Part shown: in pieces, positions 7,242 to 12,920 of the stretch
Layout: each line of letters begins with the position of its first letter
Position numbering within the stretch: position 1 is the first letter of the stretch
NCBI GenBank assembly: GCA_013153235.1
Contig: JAADEU010000087.1
Coordinates: 1-26,622 of the forward strand
DNA length: 26,622 nucleotides
Source: Aquificota bacterium
GTDB lineage: Bacteria; Aquificota; Aquificia; Aquificales; Hydrogenothermaceae
Direction: 5' to 3'
Notes under the pieces: generated by a model
Database searches by the model: none
The model's input: the letters and a program-made list of their open reading frames with translations, nothing else
What the model was told of the DNA's origin: nothing
Program-made: the position numbers and the translations under genes

Positions 7242-7847
7242 CTAAAGGAACTTTTTTATTTTTTCTATTAATATAGGTTTTACCTGTTGTGGTGTGACCC
7301 CTGGTATGAAATCCGAGATGTTTGCAACGGGGATATCCTGTATTCCGCAGGGTATTATACGGCTAAAAAATGATTTATCTACGTCAACATTCAGAGACAT
7401 ACCGTGGTAGGATACAAATCTGGAGATTTTAACCCCGACGAAACCCACCTTTCCCCTGTCTGTGAACACCCCCCTGTATTTTTCATTTCTATAGCCATTG
7501 ATTCCCAGTTCCCCCAGGGTTTCTATCATTATCTCCTCAAGGGTCCATACAAAATTTTTTACAGAAAGTTTTTTTCCCTGCAGATGGATTATAGGGTAAA
7601 CAACAATCTGTCCCCTGCCGTGGAATGTGACACTCCCACCCCTTTCTATACTGTAAACCGGGATATCTGGGGGAATCTCCCTGAGGTGCTCATGACTGGT
7701 TGTTTTTCCGGTGGTGTATACAGGAAAATGCTCTGTTATCAGAACTGTGTCCTCAACGGAGCTGTCCCTGATTTTTTCAGAAAAAATCCTTTTTTGAAGT
7801 CTCAGGGCCTGCTGATACTCGGTCAGGCCAAGGTCTATAATCTTCAT
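7242..7847 (-). CDS. lipB: Octanoyltransferase LipB
   Basis: 201 residues. LipB moves octanoyl groups from acyl carrier protein to the lipoyl domains of target enzymes, the first step of lipoate synthesis. Motifs are complete: ERGGSVTFHGRGQ (His76), GVKISRFVSYHG (Lys140 and the following HG), and PCGIQD, with Cys167 as the acyl-thioester nucleophile beside Lys140. The length is typical. No Shine-Dalgarno precedes the ATG, and a TATAAT lies 6 bases upstream, so its message may be leaderless. The dapF-like gene follows 8 bases later. Confidence 0.94.
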   Translation of the reverse strand: MKIIDLGLTEYQQALRLQKRIFSEKIRDSSVEDTVLITEHFPVYTTGKTTSHEHLREIPPDIPVYSIERGGSVTFHGRGQIVVYPIIHLQGKKLSVKNFVWTLEEIMIETLGELGINGYRNEKYRGVFTDRGKVGFVGVKISRFVSYHGMSLNVDVDKSFFSRIIPCGIQDIPVANISDFIPGVTPQQVKPILIEKIKKFL

Positions 7848-7853
7848 GTTAAA

Positions 7854-7859
7854 ATTATA
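7854..7859 (-). promoter_or_regulatory. -10 box of lipB, probably giving a leaderless message
   Basis: On the minus strand TATAAT is followed by TTTAAC and then the lipB ATG, only 6 bases after the box. Transcription would begin at or next to the start codon. The -35 region is weak. Confidence 0.45.
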
Positions 7860-7881
7860 AATAAAAAAGCAGGGCGGTAAA

Positions 7882-8301
7882 ATGCTGAGAATTAAAAAAG
7901 AGCTTATACATCAGATAGAAAAGCAGGGCGAGGAAGGTTATCCCTACGAAATCTGTGGTTTTATCCTTGGGGAGATAGATTACGAAAATGACCTGAGAAC
8001 TGCGGTGGAAGTTGTTCAGGTGGAGAATCAGAATAAAGAAAGGGCAAATGACAGATTTGAGATACACCCAAAGGACTACCTCAGGGTGGAAAGATACGCA
8101 GATGAAAAGGGGATACAGATAATAGGTATCTACCACACCCATCCTGACCATCCAGATAGGCCCTCTGAGACAGACCTGAGATTTGCACAGCCGGATATGT
8201 CTTACATAATTATGTCTGTGAAAAATGGAAAGGCCTCAGACTGGCGAAGCTGGAAGCTTGAAGGAAGTGGTTTTGTCCAGGAGGAAGTGGAAATTATTTA
8301 A
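7882..8301 (+). CDS. JAB1/MPN (JAMM, M67-type) metalloprotease
   Basis: 139 residues, the size of stand-alone bacterial JAMM proteins. The zinc site is complete: Glu23 in YPYEICGF, then H-x-H-x7-S-x2-D at His85, His87, Ser95 and Asp98 (YHTHPDHPDRPSETD). Relatives cleave the C-terminal tail of ubiquitin-like sulfur-carrier proteins or release cysteine from thiocarboxylate carriers. No sulfur carrier is encoded beside it here, so the substrate is unknown. It is divergent from lipB (34 bases between starts) and overlaps the convergent DUF3108-like gene by 8 bases. A purine-rich AGGGCGG precedes the ATG. Confidence 0.88.
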   Translation: MLRIKKELIHQIEKQGEEGYPYEICGFILGEIDYENDLRTAVEVVQVENQNKERANDRFEIHPKDYLRVERYADEKGIQIIGIYHTHPDHPDRPSETDLRFAQPDMSYIIMSVKNGKASDWRSWKLEGSGFVQEEVEII

Positions 8302-8815
8302 TCCTCTCAAGGGTTATATCTATTTTCCCCTCTATGTCTATCTTTTCAGGTAAACGGCTGTTTTTTGACAGTTTTATTATTATTTTTTTGACCTTTTTAC
8401 TTTTAAGTGGATAGATTATTACCCTGTCACCTTTTTCTTCAATTTTATAAGGGAAGTGGGGGTCATTTTCTGTATCTGGCTTTTTGCCTTCCATTATGTA
8501 TTTGACTATTAAGGGGAGCCATGGTTTTTTCTTTTCTATCTGCTGGTTTTTGTAGACCTTTTCCTTTTTGTTTTCCTTTTCGTAGAGAAAATACCCTTCA
8601 GGTGAAGCTTCAAATCTAAAGGTGTAGTTATAAATCCATCTAAGGCTTTTGTATGTTTCGCCTTTTACAGTCGCCCTGTCCCCTCTGATATCAAAAACAA
8701 CCTCTCCGACAGGAAGGAAGTACACGTATACTTTGTAAATGCCTTTTATATCCTTTGCAAATGAGTTGAAGGAGATGGTTAAAAATAACAGAATCAGATA
8801 TACAGTCTGTTTCAT
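8294..8815 (-). CDS. Exported DUF3108-like protein
   Basis: 173 residues with a clear signal peptide (1-20, ending NSFA). The mature part has alternating strands and conserved-looking segments KGIYKVYVYFLPVGEVVFDI and TVKGETYKSLRWIYNY, resembling DUF3108 proteins of the periplasm or outer membrane, whose function is not known. The C-terminal half is very basic. It overlaps the convergent JAMM gene by 8 bases, and lies downstream of the csp terminator, so it needs its own promoter, which I could not place. Confidence 0.62.
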   Translation of the reverse strand: MKQTVYLILLFLTISFNSFAKDIKGIYKVYVYFLPVGEVVFDIRGDRATVKGETYKSLRWIYNYTFRFEASPEGYFLYEKENKKEKVYKNQQIEKKKPWLPLIVKYIMEGKKPDTENDPHFPYKIEEKGDRVIIYPLKSKKVKKIIIKLSKNSRLPEKIDIEGKIDITLERIK

Positions 8816-8844
8816 CGGGAACCTTTTTTAGAATTTAGGATATG

Positions 8845-8871
8845 AAAAAAAGGGGTGGTTGTCCACCCCTT
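8845..8871 (-). terminator. Intrinsic terminator of the cold-shock gene
   Basis: On the minus strand AAGGGGTGG and CCACCCCTT form a perfect 9-bp stem around ACAA, followed by a run of seven T (8851 down to 8845). It lies 17 bases after the csp stop. Confidence 0.93.
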
Positions 8872-8888
8872 TATGTGATTTTTGATGA

Positions 8889-9098
8889 TTAGCCGCTTAC
8901 TACGACGTTTTGAGCCTTCTCGCCTTTGTCTTCTTTGACGATGTCGAACTCAACCTTCTGGCCTTCTTCCAGAGTTTTGAAACCTTCACCCTGGATTGCT
9001 GAGAAGTGAACGAAAACATCACCCTGACCGTCGTCTCTTGTGATGAATCCGTACCCTTTCTTTGAGTTGAACCATTTTACTGTACCTGTGTGACGCAT
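8889..9098 (-). CDS. csp: Cold-shock domain protein (CspA family)
   Basis: 69 residues, a single cold-shock domain that binds single-stranded RNA and DNA and melts mRNA structure. RNP1 (KGYGFI, 14-19) and RNP2 (VFVHF, 28-32) are present, after the typical TGTVKWFN start. ATG 9098 is chosen because GGAGG lies just upstream and the predicted promoter would start transcription near 9199, downstream of the ATG at 9203 that would give an N-terminal extension. It has its own promoter, a long structured leader and a strong terminator, so it forms a single-gene unit. Confidence 0.95.
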   Translation of the reverse strand: MRHTGTVKWFNSKKGYGFITRDDGQGDVFVHFSAIQGEGFKTLEEGQKVEFDIVKEDKGEKAQNVVVSG

Positions 9099-9199
9099 TA
9101 CTAAAAATCCTCCAAAAAAATTTAACTTTTTGAAGTGTTCAAAGACCCGTTTGAGCGCGCTGTGGAAGGGTACCCTCCCCGAGACTTCAAACAACTTCA
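9099..9199 (-). promoter_or_regulatory. Long structured 5' UTR of the cold-shock gene
   Basis: About 100 bases between the predicted transcription start and the ATG. In the RNA, TTTGAAGT (plus-strand 9184-9191) can pair over eight bases with ACTTCAAA (plus-strand 9129-9136). Inside, GGAGGGUACCCUUCC (9164-9178) folds into a small hairpin. The second arm ends close to the GGAGG ribosome site. Long folded leaders that change shape with temperature are known for CspA-family mRNAs; the same role here is inferred. Confidence 0.6.
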
Positions 9200-9205
9200 G
9201 CAATA

Positions 9206-9234
9206 AGTATGTTCCTTTTTTAATAATATGTCAA
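9206..9234 (-). promoter_or_regulatory. Promoter of the cold-shock gene
   Basis: On the minus strand TTGACA (9234-9229) and CATACT (9211-9206) are exactly 17 bases apart. Transcription would start near 9199. Confidence 0.8.
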
Positions 9235-9262
9235 TAGCAATATGCACAAACTTTGGTCATAA

Positions 9263-11080
9263 TCATCTACCCCCTGCACCACCGCCTCCAAATCCTCCTC
9301 CTGCACCAAATCCTCCTCCTCCTTTCGCAGCTCTGGAGGCCTGAAGTGCCGCCAGATTCCTTCCTGTCATTATGTATATTCTGTGTAGTCTGAATCTGGT
9401 TCTTCTACTGACTTCAACCTCAGGAACCTTTATATTCAGAGCTTTCAGGGCTTTTTCAACCTTTTTTGCCACCCCCAGAGCCGTACCGTAGACCAGCCAC
9501 TCCTTCCAGATAACTATATCCTCAGGGGCATATTTTTTTATCATGGCAAGGTCAGATAGAAATTTTTTAAATCCGTCCCACTGGAGCTTTAGTCTGTAGT
9601 AATCATTTTTCCACTTTCCGAGGAACTGGGAAGGTGTCCTGAATACCATCAGAACCTGTATCCCCAGGGTTATAGAAAGGATAAACAGGGGATAAAGGTC
9701 TATGTACAGAAAATGACTGTTGATACCTGTAAACAGATAGACCCCACTGAATATGGCAACTGCAACAAGTACAGGAATGGAAAATATGTAAAATATCCTT
9801 TTACCTGAGGTCTCAAGGAATCTATTTGTTATATCTGGATTTTTGTATCTGAAAACACTGTCCATCTGGTTTTTTAGCATCTGCAGGCCGTCCAGCTCCC
9901 TTGCGGTATATAAACTGTCTGCACGGCTTTCAAGCATTGCAGAACTGAAGAACCTCTTTTCCTTATCCACGGTGAAGCTTTTGAGGAAATAAAAAACCTT
10001 CTTCTCATACGGGTCGTCTGTTTCCTCATCGAGGATTTCTATCTGAAGGTCTGTACCGTAATCCTTTATCTTGATTTTATTTCTCATATGCAGGTCCAGA
10101 AGTGTGGCATAAAAGCCGTTTTCATCACCGTAAATGGCATCTGAGTTGAAGATAAGATTAACGATGTAGGGCTTCAGACTTTTGTCAGGGATAAAGCTGA
10201 TAAACTGGGGAACCACAAAATCTTTCTCTTTTCCATATCTCAGGTAAAAAAGATAAAAAAATACCGGAAAGAGAACAACTGCTATAGATAGTCCGCTCTG
10301 GAGTATCCTGATAGCTTTTTCTGCAGAGGTTTGGTTTGCCTGTAATGCTCTTTGATAAACACCCTCAACATGGTTTATAAAACCTTCCAGTGGATATTTC
10401 TGGACTATCATTTCTACTTCAATCAGTTTGTCTTCAGGTGATTTTCCTGTGATGAGGTATCCTGTGTCTGTTCTGTGTATTGAAAAATCTGTCAGGTGGG
10501 GAAATATCTTTACTATTTTTTTCTCTGGGTCAATTATTTCTATTTTGACATCGGTGTATGGAATGTGTCTGTCCGCCAGTTTGAGATTTATGTGCATAAG
10601 GTCTTCATCGCTGTTAATCGGGGGGTACAGATTATAAAAAATCTCAAGGAGATACCTTCCAGATGTAAAGTAGGACAGATTTATCATACCTGTTTCATTG
10701 GTGTAAGCCTTCTTTCTGATAAACCTTTCTTCTTCCGGTGATATATCTCCATAAACCCTTCCGGCGTTATCTTTTACATACCATCTGTACAGTGTCTCTA
10801 CAGATTTAACCCTGATATATGGACGGTTTAAACTGCCCTCATACAGTAAAGGAACTTCCCAGTAGCGGTACAGCATTCTGTAAATGCCAGACTGTTTTAC
10901 ATGGAAGATGTAGCTCTCATAAAGTCTTAACTGCCGGTCAAGGGTGATTTTTGCCGAGTATTCGGCGGTTAGCGTTTTGAAGATATTTCTAAGGTCCAGG
11001 CTACTGCTGATGTACAGACCTGTTATCCCGATAAGTCCTGTGATAAAAAGTAGAGTTTTGAGTCTTTTCTGCTCAGTCAT
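9263..11080 (-). CDS. DUF2207-type membrane protein with Gly-rich C-terminus
   Basis: 605 residues. A transmembrane segment near 10-26 precedes a large extracytoplasmic domain, then a helix near 264-286 and two more near 427-470. The C-terminus ends in a glycine run (GGGGFGAGGGFGGGG), a mark of DUF2207 and the related TPM proteins, which are usually encoded next to LemA. The start overlaps the lemA stop by 4 bases, indicating translational coupling. Function is not established; a role at the envelope with LemA is inferred from this conserved pairing. Confidence 0.8.
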   Translation of the reverse strand: MTEQKRLKTLLFITGLIGITGLYISSSLDLRNIFKTLTAEYSAKITLDRQLRLYESYIFHVKQSGIYRMLYRYWEVPLLYEGSLNRPYIRVKSVETLYRWYVKDNAGRVYGDISPEEERFIRKKAYTNETGMINLSYFTSGRYLLEIFYNLYPPINSDEDLMHINLKLADRHIPYTDVKIEIIDPEKKIVKIFPHLTDFSIHRTDTGYLITGKSPEDKLIEVEMIVQKYPLEGFINHVEGVYQRALQANQTSAEKAIRILQSGLSIAVVLFPVFFYLFYLRYGKEKDFVVPQFISFIPDKSLKPYIVNLIFNSDAIYGDENGFYATLLDLHMRNKIKIKDYGTDLQIEILDEETDDPYEKKVFYFLKSFTVDKEKRFFSSAMLESRADSLYTARELDGLQMLKNQMDSVFRYKNPDITNRFLETSGKRIFYIFSIPVLVAVAIFSGVYLFTGINSHFLYIDLYPLFILSITLGIQVLMVFRTPSQFLGKWKNDYYRLKLQWDGFKKFLSDLAMIKKYAPEDIVIWKEWLVYGTALGVAKKVEKALKALNIKVPEVEVSRRTRFRLHRIYIMTGRNLAALQASRAAKGGGGFGAGGGFGGGGAGGR

Positions 11081-11631
11081 AATTTCCAGTCAAGCTGGGG
11101 TCTTTTGTTTATCTCCTCTTCAAATTCCAGATAGTCCAGTTTCTGGAAGTTAAATAAATTCGAAACGAAGTTGGACGGGACGGTCTGTCTCATTGTGTTG
11201 TATTCCTGGACTATGTTGTTGTATGTGTATCTGTGCCGTGCTATCTCATCCTCTATATTCTTTATGGCTGAAGTCATTTCCTTTGCAAGCTGGGATGTTT
11301 TCAGTTCAGGGTAGTTTTCAACAGCCACCAGAATGTTCCCGAGAATCTGTCTGGACTGCTTTTCTATCTGGGAAATTTCTGCAGGGGTTACAGCCCCAAG
11401 TATACTGCTTCTCAGCTGGGTTACCTTTTCAAAGGTTTCTTTTTCAAACTTTGCATAGCTCTGGACAGTTTCCAGCAACTGGGACAGCAGGTCCAGTCTT
11501 TTTTTGAGGGCTACTTTTATCTGGCCCAGTGTGGCCTCGCTGCCGTTTTTCAGGGTCATAAACCGGTTGTAAACGGATATCACATAAAAAACGATTCCTA
11601 TTACAATGCCCAGGATTATTATTTTTAGCAT
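11077..11631 (-). CDS. lemA: LemA family protein
   Basis: 184 residues. One N-terminal membrane helix (3-21) is followed by the LemA signature YNRFMTLKNGSEATLGQIKV and KKRLDLLSQLLETVQSYAKFE, then a long helical-bundle domain ending in the conserved FQKLDYLEFEEE region. LemA proteins are membrane-anchored helical bundles of unknown biochemical role. GGAGAGGAG precedes the ATG directly. It is the first gene of a two-gene unit with the DUF2207 protein and is divergent from the pseudouridine synthase gene (59 bases between starts). Confidence 0.92.
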   Translation of the reverse strand: MLKIIILGIVIGIVFYVISVYNRFMTLKNGSEATLGQIKVALKKRLDLLSQLLETVQSYAKFEKETFEKVTQLRSSILGAVTPAEISQIEKQSRQILGNILVAVENYPELKTSQLAKEMTSAIKNIEDEIARHRYTYNNIVQEYNTMRQTVPSNFVSNLFNFQKLDYLEFEEEINKRPQLDWKL

Positions 11632-11690
11632 CTCCTCTCCTTTTTCATATATTATTGAATTAATCTACTGCACACAACAGATGGAGACAA

Positions 11691-12422
11691 ATGGTGAGAT
11701 TGAATAAGTTTATAGCAAGCTCAGGATGTTGCTCAAGACGGAAGGCCGATGAGCTGATACTGGCAGGAAGGGTCAGTGTAAACGGTAAGCCTGCCATCCA
11801 TCCAGGACAGCAGGTTGACCCACAGAAGGATGTAGTTGAACTGGACGGAAAGAGGATAAAACCGGTAGAGAAAAAGATTTACATAAAACTTTACAAACCC
11901 AGAGGGTATCTTACGGCTCTGGGAAAGGACAGATTCGGTAGAAAAACACTGACAGACCTGTTCAAAGAAAAGGGGATTGATTTTCCCGTGTTTCCTGCCG
12001 GCAGGCTGGATTACGACAGTGAAGGGCTGTTGATACTCACAAATGATGGGGAGTTTGCCAACACGCTTATGCATCCCTCAAAAAAAATACCCAAAACGTA
12101 TGTGGTGCAGGTTAAGGGCAGGGTGAATCTGGAGAAGTTCAACAGTATGCGTAAAGGGAGAAAACTGGAAGATACATTTTTGAAACCTGACGATATTAAG
12201 ATTCTGAAAAAGGGAAAGAATGATACATGGCTTGAGATTACAATTCATTCAGGACAGAAAAGGGTTGTCAGGAGGTTTATGTCGTCTTTTGGTCATCCTG
12301 TTAAAAGACTAATCAGGACAAAGGTTGGCAGGATAGAACTTGGAAATCTAAAGCCTGGAATGTGGGAAAAAATATCCGACAATGAGAGGAAAAGGACCAT
12401 CAACCTGGTCTCGAGAAAATAA
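11691..12422 (+). CDS. 16S/23S rRNA pseudouridine synthase, RsuA/RluB/E/F family
   Basis: 243 residues. An S4 RNA-binding domain (about 2-48, RLNKFIASSGCCSRRKADELI) is followed by the pseudouridine synthase domain with the catalytic aspartate Asp107 in GRLDYDSEGLL. Such enzymes convert one or a few uridines of rRNA to pseudouridine; RluB (23S) is the best guess but the target cannot be fixed from sequence. The start could be ATG 11691 or GTG 11694 (giving MRLNK). The GGAG at 11683-11686 is 4 bases from the first and 7 from the second, so GTG is a serious alternative. Confidence 0.92.
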   Translation: MVRLNKFIASSGCCSRRKADELILAGRVSVNGKPAIHPGQQVDPQKDVVELDGKRIKPVEKKIYIKLYKPRGYLTALGKDRFGRKTLTDLFKEKGIDFPVFPAGRLDYDSEGLLILTNDGEFANTLMHPSKKIPKTYVVQVKGRVNLEKFNSMRKGRKLEDTFLKPDDIKILKKGKNDTWLEITIHSGQKRVVRRFMSSFGHPVKRLIRTKVGRIELGNLKPGMWEKISDNERKRTINLVSRK

Positions 12423-12461
12423 CTCTATTATATTATTTTTGAAATACCGGAGGGCCGTAGA

Positions 12462-12764
12462 ATGAATCTCAGGATAGAAAATCCACAGGATATCCTGCCT
12501 GTTATGAACCAGTATAACCTTCCTGACGGACTGCCCCTGTACAAGGTACTGAAAGGCTTTACCGTACTGGATATATTTTTTACAGGGGAACCCAGAAATG
12601 TTCTGTATATCCTTGCGTACCGGGAGGGTGAGAAGCCTGTTTTCAGAATAGTCCGGTATTTTAAAAATGTGGCAGATGTGGGAATAGATGCGGAATTTTC
12701 AACAGATGACATCGCAGAGGCGGTGAGAAATACATTTTCTGCCCTTTCCAGACATATCATCTGA
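12462..12764 (+). CDS. Hypothetical protein, 100 aa
   Basis: I do not recognise a family. The gene is well supported: GGAGGG 7 bases before ATG 12462, 39 bases after the pseudouridine synthase gene, same strand, and coding-like composition. The protein is soluble, with no signal or membrane segment. It appears mixed alpha/beta: strands around VLDIFFTGEPRNVLYILAY and PVFRIVRYF, then an acidic helical C-terminus. The antisense open frame over the same stretch lacks such support. The next element downstream is the small RNA. Confidence 0.7.
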   Translation: MNLRIENPQDILPVMNQYNLPDGLPLYKVLKGFTVLDIFFTGEPRNVLYILAYREGEKPVFRIVRYFKNVADVGIDAEFSTDDIAEAVRNTFSALSRHII

Positions 12765-12778
12765 TTTTCTGTAAGGTC

Positions 12779-12806
12779 TTGAAATTTTTGTTCTTTTGCA
12801 TATAAT
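12779..12806 (+). promoter_or_regulatory. Promoter of the small RNA
   Basis: TTGAAA (12779-12784) and exact TATAAT (12801-12806) are 16 bases apart. No open reading frame follows, and transcription should begin near 12813. Confidence 0.8.
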
Positions 12807-12812
12807 ACAAAT

Positions 12813-12918
12813 CCCCTCAGGTTAGCAGGACTCGCAGCACCTCACGCTGTGTTTCCTCTCATGGCCCTCCTAACCTCCTATTTCTGGCGGTATCAAAAGG
12901 GTACCGCCCTTTTTAATT
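12813..12918 (+). ncRNA. Candidate small RNA, unrecognised family
   Basis: A complete transcription unit of about 100 bases between the 100-aa gene and the mutS 3' end. An outer stem AGGTTAG (12819-12825) with CTAACCT (12870-12876) encloses AGGA (12827-12830) with TCCT (12854-12857). That in turn encloses a hairpin CGCAGC (12833-12838) with GCTGTG (12846-12851) and the loop ACCTCAC. Unpaired parts are rich in C and U (CCTCTC, CCTCCTA). A terminator hairpin ends the RNA. It lacks the GGAA-capped domain of SRP RNA and is shorter and differently folded than 6S RNA. CCUCC-type stretches could pair with ribosome binding sites, so a regulatory RNA is the best guess. Confidence 0.7.
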
Positions 12919-12920
12919 TT
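12886..12920 (+). terminator. Intrinsic terminator of the small RNA
   Basis: GGCGGTA (12886-12892) pairs perfectly with TACCGCC (12902-12908) over a nine-base loop, followed by CTTTTTAATTTTTTTT. The T-run overlaps the last codons of the convergent mutS, which encode Lys-Lys-Asn. Confidence 0.88.

Noticed and set aside
7404..7880. 158-aa plus-strand open frame opposite lipB
   Set aside because: LipB motifs on the minus strand are complete; the plus frame is a shadow.
9099..9203. N-terminal extension of the cold-shock protein from ATG 9203
   Set aside because: The GGAGG site and family start fit ATG 9098, and the promoter would start RNA near 9199, after that ATG.
12428..12760. 110-aa minus-strand open frame opposite the orphan gene
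   Set aside because: It has no good ribosome site, and the plus-strand frame has GGAGGG and operon position.
12813..12918. SRP (4.5S) RNA
   Set aside because: The conserved GGAA-capped domain with its AGCAG loop is absent on either strand, although the size is similar.
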